NCBI GenBank assembly: GCA_003512525.1
Contig: DOQG01000005.1
Coordinates: forward strand, 24,615-39,510
DNA from: Oscillospiraceae bacterium
Lineage (GTDB): Bacteria; Bacillota; Clostridia; Oscillospirales; Ruminococcaceae
Reading direction: 5' to 3'
Length of the DNA stretch: 14,896 nt
The notes under the pieces were generated by a model, which was not told the DNA's origin, did not search any database, and saw only the letters and a program-made list of their open reading frames with translations. The first letter of the stretch is position 1, and every line of letters begins with the position of its first letter. The translations under genes and the position numbers were made by a program. Below are positions 1-6,551 of the stretch, piece after piece.

Positions 1-174
1 GGTGAGGGCGGCAGCCCCACATTCAGCCCCGGCACGGATGCCGGGCGTGTATGCCCAAAGGCTCTGCACGACGCAGAGCCAACAAAGCATACACAACCCT
101 TCACCGAGGGGAAGGGGTTTGGGGTTAGGGTTTGAGAATAAGCTACATTTCTAAAAAAACAGACTTTTTCTACA
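1..174 (-). repeat. Dispersed structured intergenic repeat, copy A (cut by window edge)
   Basis: Read on the minus strand, this begins TTGTAGAAAAAGTCTG and runs through a C-rich stretch (CCCTAACCCCAAACCCC, then TTCCCC) to GGGGCTGCCGCCC at the window edge. The same order of blocks, with close to the same sequence, occurs on the plus strand at 6211-6384, so the two are inverted copies of one element. Copy A carries about 70 extra bases (roughly 20-95) that form two hairpins and are absent from the other copy. No protein is encoded. It starts a few bases beyond the terminator hairpin of the neighbouring minus-strand genes. The far end lies outside the window, so the terminal repeat at that side cannot be seen. 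Confidence 0.75.
28..94. other. Two strong hairpins inside repeat copy A
   Basis: The first hairpin, 28-45, has a perfect 7-bp stem (CCCGGCA/TGCCGGG) with a CGGA loop. The second, 47-94, is nested: an outer 8-bp stem GTGTATGC (47-54) with GCATACAC (87-94), an internal loop, then an inner 8-bp stem GGCTCTGC (60-67) with GCAGAGCC (73-80) around the loop ACGAC. Both can fold as RNA from either strand. They form an insert relative to the copy at 6211-6384, so they are a variable module of the element and not part of a flanking gene. Confidence 0.6.
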
Positions 175-177
175 ACC

Positions 178-212
178 TAAAGGGTACTGTGAATTTTTCA
201 CAGTACCCTTTA
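178..212 (-). terminator. Hairpin terminator for the 232-2582 gene pair
   Basis: A perfect 16-bp stem (178-193 with 197-212; GGGTACTGTGAA against TTCACAGTACCC, flanked by A and T runs) closes on a 3-base loop. It lies about 20 bases past the stop codon of the minus-strand gene at 232. The T run after the stem on the minus strand is short (TTTA) before repeat copy A begins, so termination may rely mainly on stem strength. The A/T ends make it roughly symmetrical, so it might also act on the other strand. Confidence 0.7.
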
Positions 213-231
213 CTTTTGTATCGGAATGCAA

Positions 232-1695
232 TTACTCCTTCTTGGCATCTATCATAGAAGCCAAATGTGCCGCCATCAGTTTTGCGGTTTCGCCGCTGAG
301 CTGAGCGGATGTTTTATTGTCGCCCGTAAGGTGTATAATCTCCTTGCGTTCGCCGCCCTTTTTAGGTTCGGGAAGAGAGTTGAAGAAGTCCTCCGATGAC
401 ACCTCAACATGCTTATCATAATTATCGATATAAGAACGGGCAGTTCCTATTATCTTTGAATATCCCGCATCACCTGAATTTTTGACCTCTGTGAAAAATT
501 GACAGATCCTGTCATCGTGTACCTTTGCAAGACAAGATGCAACATAGGTATATGTTGCGGAAAGCTCCGGGTTACGCACAACATTCAAAGCGAAATCGAT
601 AAAATCGTCCTTGTTGTGATAACGCAGATAGTTACACGCGGCTGTAACACTGTTATAATAATTCTCGGAAATTATTACTTTACCGTCAAGCTCTGTCTGA
701 CCTGCGAGCAACGCGTCAAGCATAGGCTTTGTAAGTTCTTCAACGCCCTGTGCACATGCCACCATATCCGCGTCCGGGTAGCGTTCGGAGAATGAATCCA
801 GCTGTTTCGGCAAGCGCCTCTGTCCGGACTTCGGCACTACACCGAGCTTCTGCTTTACAGCGTCATAAGTGTCCGGTGTAACGTATTTTCTCGATGTAAG
901 TCCGATACGCAACTGTTCTTTTGTCAGCGACTCAAACGGAACACGGAAAGAAGCAGAAGAAAAGCCTATGGTTTTCTTTTCGCCGTTCTCATCGGTTATC
1001 TTCCAGATCTCATTGAGCGGCTGTATCTGCACGGTATAGAACGGCTTGCCCTCTATTGCCGCCGCACAAGCCGCATAGTGACCTTTGAGCAATACCGAAT
1101 AAAGCCCGGAGAAATGCAATGAGATACCGAACAGATCTCCGTTTCTGAGCCCCTCGGCAGAAGCCTTTTTAATAAGTGACGGGTCATATGCGGACGGTTT
1201 TTCGGTCGGTATAAGAAAAGGTGCGCTGTACGCCTTATCCCCTATCACACTTATGTTTCTGCTGCTGTTGCGCAATTGCTTTGACACGCCGTAACCGGAC
1301 CAGAAAAACATACTTTCGCCTGCAGTGGGATATGTTTCAACGTACGTCACGGCATACAGTCCATCAGGGAGCAGACGCATAAACGGCTCGAGCGCATACT
1401 CCGGTGAGCCGCCTTTCGCAAGTCTTGCGTATGCACCGTCTATGCTCTCTGCTATTATAGAGCCGCTTGAGGCACTGCCATACTCACTGATGACCTTATC
1501 CGCATCGTCATCATTCATACCGCCGCTTATGACCATAACCGGAGCATCGTGGGAATAAAGACAATACTTGTCATATTCGGAATTTATGCGACATATGCCT
1601 ATCTTGGCAAGACCGTCCTTTACCGAGAAAACCATAACCTCGCTATCATTTATATTGATATGCTCGCATACTACCTGAGGTATCTTTTCACTCAT
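232..1695 (-). CDS. Hypothetical soluble protein (487 aa), partner of the upstream membrane protein
   Basis: I do not recognise this family. The protein has no signal peptide or membrane segment and appears cytoplasmic. Its first half is mixed alpha/beta with many glycines. From about residue 280 it is more helical, with stretches such as NYYNSVTAACNYLRYH and FIDFALNVV that suggest stacked helices. It ends in an alanine-rich helix and KKE. I chose the ATG at 1695 because GAAGG sits 7 bases upstream. An in-frame ATG at 1722 overlaps the stop of the upstream gene (ATGA), would add nine residues and also starts MSE, so coupled translation from there is possible. It is the second gene of a two-gene minus-strand unit whose first product is a membrane protein with PH-like halves; a joint role at the membrane is inference. 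Confidence 0.8.
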   Translation of the reverse strand: MSEKIPQVVCEHININDSEVMVFSVKDGLAKIGICRINSEYDKYCLYSHDAPVMVISGGMNDDDADKVISEYGSASSGSIIAESIDGAYARLAKGGSPEYALEPFMRLLPDGLYAVTYVETYPTAGESMFFWSGYGVSKQLRNSSRNISVIGDKAYSAPFLIPTEKPSAYDPSLIKKASAEGLRNGDLFGISLHFSGLYSVLLKGHYAACAAAIEGKPFYTVQIQPLNEIWKITDENGEKKTIGFSSASFRVPFESLTKEQLRIGLTSRKYVTPDTYDAVKQKLGVVPKSGQRRLPKQLDSFSERYPDADMVACAQGVEELTKPMLDALLAGQTELDGKVIISENYYNSVTAACNYLRYHNKDDFIDFALNVVRNPELSATYTYVASCLAKVHDDRICQFFTEVKNSGDAGYSKIIGTARSYIDNYDKHVEVSSEDFFNSLPEPKKGGERKEIIHLTGDNKTSAQLSGETAKLMAAHLASMIDAKKE

Positions 1696-1718
1696 ATTTT
1701 TACCTTCGCCCCTTTCAC

Positions 1719-2582
1719 TCATTTATCCTGCGTTCCGAGCGCAAGGTACTGTTCTATTTTATCAAGCGCGCTACTGTCAAACAACGACTTCGGTATCCAT
1801 ACAAGCGGCACTTTTCTCCTTGTCACAATAAACATGGAGGAGGTTTCGATGTAGTTGTCGTTCATTCCGAAACGGATAATTTCGTGCGGACTGTATACAC
1901 TGTCTTCTGCCGCAGATATTCCGACCGGACATATCGCAAATGTGACCGTTTCATCGCTGTCCGTACAGCTCTTTATCATTGCCGAATATTTCAGCTTCGT
2001 CACTGCTACCATTATAAGATACGCAACTGCCACTGCGCCTACGGCACAGAAGAATATACCCATTCCGAGATACCACCAGTTATCCTCGGCAAAGCCTATA
2101 AGCATATGAAATAATACCGCCGCAAGCACTCCGACCGCCAGGGCTATGCACCACAGGAATTTGCCGACCTTACCTATCGCAAGCGACAGCAGTGATGAAC
2201 GTATTTCTTTCGGATTGTATTCACCCTTTGCAAATATCGCAGAGTCCGGTATATCGTAATTTGAGAAGAACCGTTTATCGGGAAGTATCTCAACGGGCGT
2301 ATCGCACTCAATATCGCTGCCCGATATTTCGGAAAGTATTATTGTCTTAGCCGCCGTAAACTGCGAACGTCCCGTAAATGCACGGTCTGGTATATGATAG
2401 GTCTGCTTTCCCGCCGTTATCTCTATATTTCCCTTGTCTATCCTTACCGATGAAACATCGCCCCATTCGTATACATCGGGGTGTGCATCACCGGGATATA
2501 TCACGGAAAATGTATCGGATATTATATAAGTCGTTCCGTTGCTGTCAGTCATCACCTGACCGCACAGATGTTCAAATGCCAT
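1719..2582 (-). CDS. Membrane protein with two PH/YcxB-like cytoplasmic halves (287 aa)
   Basis: Two hydrophobic segments at about residues 141-163 and 170-194 form a tight helical hairpin in the middle. The soluble regions on either side look alike: each is beta-rich and ends in an IP-x-x-x-F element (IPDRAF near 64-69, IPKSLF near 263-268), after a pattern resembling bacterial PH-like or YcxB-type domains. Both would lie on the same side of the membrane, probably in the cytoplasm. I chose the ATG at 2582 because AGAGG lies 6 bases upstream; a GTG at 2627 would add 15 residues that look like leader sequence. The stop overlaps the in-frame ATG at 1722 by four bases (ATGA), so the two genes form one transcription unit. 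The family link rests on pattern resemblance only, and the function is unknown. Confidence 0.8.
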   Translation of the reverse strand: MAFEHLCGQVMTDSNGTTYIISDTFSVIYPGDAHPDVYEWGDVSSVRIDKGNIEITAGKQTYHIPDRAFTGRSQFTAAKTIILSEISGSDIECDTPVEILPDKRFFSNYDIPDSAIFAKGEYNPKEIRSSLLSLAIGKVGKFLWCIALAVGVLAAVLFHMLIGFAEDNWWYLGMGIFFCAVGAVAVAYLIMVAVTKLKYSAMIKSCTDSDETVTFAICPVGISAAEDSVYSPHEIIRFGMNDNYIETSSMFIVTRRKVPLVWIPKSLFDSSALDKIEQYLALGTQDK

Positions 2583-2796
2583 TTGAAGCCTCTTTTCCCC
2601 CTTATAAAGCAAGCACTTTAAGGGCACAAATACTCTGTTTATTTATCGGCAGAAAAATACTTAATTTTAAGCTTTACAGCATTTTTTTACATTCTGTTAT
2701 GAAATCAGAATATGACGAACATTCCGAAGCATGGAAATTTAAGTGAAAATAAACTGAAAACAGCCCGGCAGACAGCTATTTATATGCAAACTCATC

Positions 2797-2825
2797 TTGA
2801 CTTTTTTTTGTAAAGCGGTTATAAT
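2797..2825 (+). promoter_or_regulatory. Sigma-A promoter of the ilvBNC operon
   Basis: TTGACT at 2797-2802 and a perfect TATAAT at 2820-2825 are separated by exactly 17 bases. Transcription should start near 2832, which leaves a leader of about 80 bases before ilvB. The leader lacks the T-box consensus (no GGGTGG/GGAACC core) and shows no peptide attenuator rich in Leu, Ile or Val codons. The rest of 2628-2796 is AT-rich and I see no gene in it. Confidence 0.85.
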
Positions 2826-2834
2826 TATTGATAA

Positions 2835-2852
2835 GCACGAATTTTACCGTGC
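2835..2852 (+). other. Small hairpin in the ilvB leader
   Basis: GCACG (2835-2839) pairs with CGTGC (2848-2852) around an 8-base loop, directly at the predicted RNA 5' end. No T run follows, so it is not a terminator. It could stabilise the 5' end or be a binding site; this is inference. Confidence 0.4.
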
Positions 2853-2913
2853 GGCTTGCTATATGAAAATATGGTATAAAGACAAACAGATTAACAAAGG
2901 GGTAGGTCGATAG

Positions 2914-4545
2914 ATGGCGTCAGAAAGAATGACGGTTGCAAGAGCTATGGTAAAAGCTCTCGAGGCGGAGGGTATAACAACAGTATTCGGTTATCCGGGT
3001 GCGGCTATATGTCCGTTTTATGATGAGCTTATAAGCTCAGGTATACGCCATATACTTGTGCGCCACGAGGTCAACGGCGGACACGCCGCAAGCGGTTATG
3101 CGCGTATGACAAGAAAACCCGCAGTCGCAATAGCTACATCGGGTCCGGGTGCGACAAACCTTATAACGGCTATAGCAACCGCTCACATGGACAGCATACC
3201 TATGGTTCTTATCACAGGGCAGGTAAGCTGTGAACAGATAGGACGGGATGTTTTCCAGGAGGCGGATATTACAGGTGCTGCCGAGCCTTTCGTAAAGCAT
3301 AGCTACCTTGTAAAAGATCCCGAGGAAATGCCGGTTATTTTCAAAAATGCATTTTACATTGCAGGTTCGGGCAGACCGGGTCCTGTACTTATTGATATGC
3401 CTTTTGACGTACAAAAGGCGGAGATAGATTTTGAATATCCCAAAACAGTGGATATCCGCTCTTACAAGCCGAGTGTTCAGGGCAATAAGCTGCAGATAAA
3501 GCGCGCTGTCGCCGCTATTGAAAAGAGCAAAAAGCCGCTTATCTGTGCCGGCGGCGGTATCTTTACCGCAAATGCCGAAAGGCTGCTTGAGCAGTTTATG
3601 CAGCTTACAGATATTCCTGTTGTAAATACTATGATGGGAATGAGCAGTGTTCCTGCCGACAATCCGTTGTTCTACGGAATGATAGGTATGCACGGTGTAA
3701 AGAGTGCGAACTATGCCATCAACAACTGCGATCTGTTGATACTTCTCGGTGCGAGAGTCGGTGACAGAGCAGTCACCGCAATAAGCAGACTTGAGGGTGC
3801 AACGGTAATACACATAGACGTTGACCCGGCAGAGATAGGCAAAAACCTTGCCGCAACAATACCCGTTGTAGGTGATGTAAAGAACATACTTGAGCAGCTG
3901 CTTGAATGTGCAAAGAATTACGACCATTACGACTGGAAGCAGGAGCTAAACGAGGTAAAGAAAACACAGGACAAGCCGATCGAAGCCGAGCCCGAGGGCT
4001 GTGTAAATCCTAAGGCTTTCATAAGGCTTCTCGGTCAGAAGCTCCCCGATAATTCCGTGGTAAGCGCCGATGTCGGACAGAACCAGATATGGACTGTCAA
4101 TAACATAGGACTCAGAAACGGCAGATTTATCACATCGGGCGGCATGGGAACAATGGGCTACTCCGTTCCTGCGGCGCTGGGCGCAAAGGCAGCGTGCCCC
4201 GACAGCGAGGTCATTGCGATATGCGGTGACGGTAGCTTCCAGATGCAGTTCATGGAGCTTGCAACAATGATACAGCATGACATTGCGGTAAAAGTAATCG
4301 TCATGACGAACAATCGTTTAGGTATGGTAAGAGAGCTTCAGACAAACGGTTATGACAACAGGCTTACAGCGGTATTCCTTGACGGAAGCCCCGACTTCAT
4401 AAAGCTCGCAGACAGCTACGGCATACACGCGCAGAGAGTTACCGATATAGCCGATGCGGACAAGGCAATTGACGAGATGCTCTCGTCAAAGGGCTGTTAT
4501 CTGCTTGAGGTCAGAGTAGCCGAAAACGAAAAGACTATACTGTAA
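2914..4545 (+). CDS. ilvB: Acetolactate synthase, large (catalytic) subunit
   Basis: This thiamine-diphosphate enzyme joins two pyruvates to 2-acetolactate, or pyruvate and 2-oxobutyrate to 2-acetohydroxybutyrate, the first common step of valine, leucine and isoleucine synthesis in the cytoplasm. The 543 residues show the three-domain layout of the family: an N-terminal pyrimidine-binding domain with VFGYPGAAICPFYDEL and the catalytic glutamate E52 in RHEVNGGHAA, a central domain, and a C-terminal domain with the cofactor motif GDG (438-440) to NN (466-467). TSGPGATNL (75-83) is typical. At the position of the plant herbicide-binding tryptophan the sequence reads GMVREL, with Leu475 instead of Trp. 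The ATG at 2914 follows an AAAGGGG ribosome site. It is the first gene of the operon and lies 11 bases before ilvN. Length is slightly under the usual 550-590. Confidence 0.96.
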   Translation: MASERMTVARAMVKALEAEGITTVFGYPGAAICPFYDELISSGIRHILVRHEVNGGHAASGYARMTRKPAVAIATSGPGATNLITAIATAHMDSIPMVLITGQVSCEQIGRDVFQEADITGAAEPFVKHSYLVKDPEEMPVIFKNAFYIAGSGRPGPVLIDMPFDVQKAEIDFEYPKTVDIRSYKPSVQGNKLQIKRAVAAIEKSKKPLICAGGGIFTANAERLLEQFMQLTDIPVVNTMMGMSSVPADNPLFYGMIGMHGVKSANYAINNCDLLILLGARVGDRAVTAISRLEGATVIHIDVDPAEIGKNLAATIPVVGDVKNILEQLLECAKNYDHYDWKQELNEVKKTQDKPIEAEPEGCVNPKAFIRLLGQKLPDNSVVSADVGQNQIWTVNNIGLRNGRFITSGGMGTMGYSVPAALGAKAACPDSEVIAICGDGSFQMQFMELATMIQHDIAVKVIVMTNNRLGMVRELQTNGYDNRLTAVFLDGSPDFIKLADSYGIHAQRVTDIADADKAIDEMLSSKGCYLLEVRVAENEKTIL

Positions 4546-4556
4546 AGGGTGAGCCT

Positions 4557-5048
4557 ATGAAGCATACTATATCAATACTTGTAGAAAACCACGCCGGTGT
4601 GCTCGCAAGGGTCGCGGGACTTTTCGCAAGACGCGGTTTCAATATAGACAGCCTTGCGGTAGGTATTACCGAGGATGAAAAAATCTCCCGTATAACAATT
4701 ATCGCAGACGGAACGGCTTATACCTTAGAGCAGATCGAAAAACAGCTCAACAAGCTGATAGACGTTATCAAGGTACGCCATTTGCCCGCAGAGGAGCTTT
4801 TATCAAGGGAGCTTGTACTTATAAAGGTAGCTTGCCAGCCGTCACAGAGGGCAGAGCTTATTTCGCTCGCCGAGATAGCAAAAGCAAAAATTTCCGATAT
4901 AACGGTAAATACGATGACGCTTGAATTATCCGACAGCGTTCCCCGTATAAAGACGTTTGAGGAGCTTTTACGTCCGTACGGAATAAAGGAAACGGTCCGT
5001 ACAGGCTCAATAGCAATGCAAAAAGGCGGGGCTTCTATGAAGCTGTAA
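4557..5048 (+). CDS. ilvN: Acetolactate synthase, small (regulatory) subunit
   Basis: The small subunit activates IlvB and makes it sensitive to valine. Its 163 residues are the normal length. An ACT domain covers about residues 2-75 (HTISILVENHAGVLARVAG, then RRGFNIDSLAVG), followed by the C-terminal small-subunit domain with VACQP. Asn11, Gly14 and Asn29, which match positions linked to valine binding in E. coli IlvH, are all present, so feedback inhibition is probably retained. It starts 11 bases after ilvB behind GGTGAG and is clearly co-transcribed. The symbols ilvN and ilvH are both used for this subunit. Confidence 0.95.
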   Translation: MKHTISILVENHAGVLARVAGLFARRGFNIDSLAVGITEDEKISRITIIADGTAYTLEQIEKQLNKLIDVIKVRHLPAEELLSRELVLIKVACQPSQRAELISLAEIAKAKISDITVNTMTLELSDSVPRIKTFEELLRPYGIKETVRTGSIAMQKGGASMKL

Positions 5049-5066
5049 AAGCCGCGCTTTAATATA

Positions 5067-5082
5067 CGGAGGCAAAACTCCG
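5067..5082 (+). other. Hairpin between ilvN and ilvC
   Basis: CGGAG (5067-5071) pairs with CTCCG (5078-5082) around GCAAAA, 12 bases before the strong ribosome site of ilvC. It has no T run and cannot terminate transcription. It could mark a processing or stabilising point that lets ilvC be made at a higher level than ilvBN; the codon shift in ilvC is consistent with that idea. Inference only. Confidence 0.35.
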
Positions 5083-5109
5083 AAAACAAATTTAAAGGAG
5101 ATCTTTAAA

Positions 5110-6147
5110 ATGGCAAAACTTTATCATCAGGAAGATTGCAACCTTTCTCTGCTCGACGGCAAGACAGTTGCAATAATCGGTTACGGCAGCCAGGGACACG
5201 CTCACGCTCTTAACTTAAAGGACAGCGGCGTTAAGGTAATCATCGGTCTTTACAACGGCTCAAAGTCATGGGCAAAGGCTGAGGCTGCAGGTTTTGAAGT
5301 ATACACAGCGGCAGAGGCAGCAGCTAAGGCTGACATCATCATGATCCTCATCAACGATGAAAGACAGGCTGACCTTTACAAGCAGAGCATCGAGCCCAAC
5401 CTTACAGCAGGTAAGACACTCGCATTTGCTCACGGCTTCAACATCCACTTCGGTCAGATCGTACCTCCCAAAGATGTTGACGTTATCATGGTTGCTCCTA
5501 AGGGACCGGGTCATACAGTACGTTCAGAGTACACAATCGGCAGAGGCGTTCCCTGCTTAGTTGCAGTTCACCAGGACGCTACAGGCAGAGCGCTTGACAC
5601 AGGTCTTGCTTATGCGGCAGGTATCGGTGGTTCAAGAGCCGGCGTACTTATGACAACATTCAAGATGGAAACAGAAACAGACCTCTTCGGCGAACAGTGC
5701 GTTCTCTGCGGCGGCGTTACAGCCTTAATGAAGGCAGGCTTTGAAACTCTGGTTGAAGCAGGCTACGATCCTCAGAACGCTTACTTCGAGTGCATCCACG
5801 AGATGAAGCTCATCGTTGACCTCATCTACAAGGGCGGTTTCCAGATGATGAGATACTCTATCTCGGATACAGCTGAGTTCGGTGACTATGAGGTTGGCAA
5901 GAGACTTATCACAGACGAAACAAAGAAGGAAATGAAGAAGGTTCTCGGCGAGATCCAGGATGGTACATTCGCTCGCAACTGGATCATGGAGAACAAGATG
6001 GGTCGTTCACACTTCAACGCAGTAAGACGTATCGAAAGCGAACAGCAGCTTGAACAGGTAGGCAAGGAGATCCGTAAGCTGTATGCATGGAATGACGATG
6101 CAGGCAAGTCTATGGACGAAATTGCAGACGCTAAGTTCAGCAAGTAA
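5110..6147 (+). CDS. ilvC: Ketol-acid reductoisomerase, class I
   Basis: It isomerises and reduces acetolactate (or acetohydroxybutyrate) to the dihydroxy acid, using Mg2+ and NAD(P)H; this is the second step after IlvBN. The N-terminal Rossmann fold carries GYGSQGHAHALN (24-35). Catalytic His108 sits in AFAHGFN. The C-terminal knotted domain has the metal ligands Asp191 and Glu195 (ETETDLFGEQ), Glu227 and Glu231, and Ser252. The 345 residues fit class I. The cofactor loop reads GLYNGSKSW (46-54), with Tyr48 where many NADPH enzymes have Arg. An ideal AAAGGAG site precedes the ATG. Compared with ilvB, which prefers ATA, this gene uses ATC, TTC and CTC heavily, a sign of high expression. No ilvD or leu genes follow. 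Confidence 0.97.
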   Translation: MAKLYHQEDCNLSLLDGKTVAIIGYGSQGHAHALNLKDSGVKVIIGLYNGSKSWAKAEAAGFEVYTAAEAAAKADIIMILINDERQADLYKQSIEPNLTAGKTLAFAHGFNIHFGQIVPPKDVDVIMVAPKGPGHTVRSEYTIGRGVPCLVAVHQDATGRALDTGLAYAAGIGGSRAGVLMTTFKMETETDLFGEQCVLCGGVTALMKAGFETLVEAGYDPQNAYFECIHEMKLIVDLIYKGGFQMMRYSISDTAEFGDYEVGKRLITDETKKEMKKVLGEIQDGTFARNWIMENKMGRSHFNAVRRIESEQQLEQVGKEIRKLYAWNDDAGKSMDEIADAKFSK

Positions 6148-6182
6148 TCCGAATTTGTTTTCGACATAAGGATATAAAGTAT

Positions 6183-6210
6183 GACCGCCGTGCAGAGATG
6201 TACGGCGGTT
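6183..6210 (+). repeat. GAGA-loop hairpin, left copy of a 28-bp direct repeat
   Basis: ACCGCCGT pairs with ACGGCGGT and the stem continues through a G-T pair to an 11-bp hairpin with the tetraloop GAGA (6184-6209). The same 28 bases, differing at one position in the stem (G at 6192, A in the other copy) occur at 6385-6412. This copy lies 36 bases after the ilvC stop but is followed by TTCAGC rather than a T run, so it may be a disabled terminator. The two copies bracket the element at 6211-6384 exactly. Confidence 0.75.
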
Positions 6211-6384
6211 CAGCTTGTAGAAAAAGTCTGTTTTTATAAAAATGAGCAAATTCTCTATCCCTAACCCCAAACCCCTTCCCCGTGGGAAGGGGCTATATTA
6301 CTGGGGCTACCGCCCCTAGACCCTGTTGGGGGCTACGCCCCTCAACCCCATTTTTGATAACGATAGAGGTTCTTCGACAAACTG
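6211..6384 (+). repeat. MITE-like intergenic element, copy B (174 bp)
   Basis: The ends are imperfect inverted repeats of 16 bases: CAGCTTGTAGAAAAAG at 6211-6226 and, reversed from 6384, CAGTTTGTCGAAGAAC (12 of 16 match). Inside are three GC-rich hairpins: CCCCTTCCC/GGGAAGGGG (6272-6292), GGGGC/GCCCC (6303-6316) and GGGGC/GCCCC (6329-6341). The first 75 bases match copy A at the window start, which runs the other way. There is no coding potential, so any mobility would need an enzyme supplied elsewhere. It fills most of the ilvC-lon gap. Confidence 0.7.
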
Positions 6385-6415
6385 GACCGCCGTACAGAGA
6401 TGTACGGCGGTTTTT
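6385..6415 (+). terminator. Terminator: right copy of the GAGA-loop hairpin with T run
   Basis: The stem ACCGCCGTACA (6386-6396) pairs perfectly with 6401-6411 around GAGA and runs straight into TTTTTA. This is a textbook intrinsic terminator, placed upstream of the lon promoters. It probably ends the ilvBNC transcript, which would then include the repeat element in its 3' untranslated region. Confidence 0.8.
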
Positions 6416-6433
6416 ATTTACAGCGGCTACTAC

Positions 6434-6462
6434 TTGCAAATTCGCGACGAATATAGTATAAT
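6434..6462 (+). promoter_or_regulatory. Upstream promoter P1 of the lon operon
   Basis: TTGCAA (6434-6439) and a perfect TATAAT (6457-6462) are 17 bases apart. A 13-base palindrome, ATTCG-CGA-CGAAT (6440-6452), fills the spacer, where a bound protein would block polymerase. The -35 matches only 4 of 6 positions. It matches neither the CIRCE nor the CtsR heat-shock operator, as far as I can see. Confidence 0.55.
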
Positions 6463-6481
6463 AATGTATTGACATTTGCAA
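6434..6481. promoter_or_regulatory. Paired inverted 8-bp sites flanking the lon promoters
   Basis: TTGCAAAT (6434-6441) and its exact reverse complement ATTTGCAA (6474-6481) are offset by 40 bases, close to four helical turns. They span the -35 of P1 and the first bases of the P2 spacer. The layout would suit a dimeric or looping repressor; no protein can be named. The region is AT-rich, so chance pairing is possible. Confidence 0.4.
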
Positions 6482-6497
6482 TACAAAACAGCATAAT
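6469..6497 (+). promoter_or_regulatory. Main promoter P2 of the lon operon
   Basis: A perfect TTGACA (6469-6474) and CATAAT (6492-6497, 5 of 6) are separated by 17 bases. Transcription would begin near 6504, about 48 bases before the lon start. It lies seven bases past the -10 of P1, so both can serve the same transcript. Confidence 0.8.
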
Positions 6498-6551
6498 ATG
6501 GGTAGACCAACAGAAATGTTTTGACTTATACAGAGCGACAGGAAAGGACAG

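Noticed and set aside
1..231. CRISPR array or tRNA-like folding in the left-end hairpins
   Set aside because: The hairpins differ from each other and are not regularly spaced repeats; no cloverleaf or CCA end can be drawn.
2583..2660. Promoter for the minus-strand gene pair around TATAAG at 2606-2601
   Set aside because: The matching -35 region is poor and the start point would lie almost on the ribosome site; I could not pick a convincing promoter.
2628..2913. T-box riboswitch upstream of ilvB
   Set aside because: No T-box core sequence, no terminator/antiterminator pair, and the predicted leader is too short.
3037..3927. 296-codon open frame antisense to ilvB
   Set aside because: It is a shadow of the ilvB codon pattern, rich in Cys, Tyr and Arg with no recognisable domain or ribosome site, and ilvB is certain.
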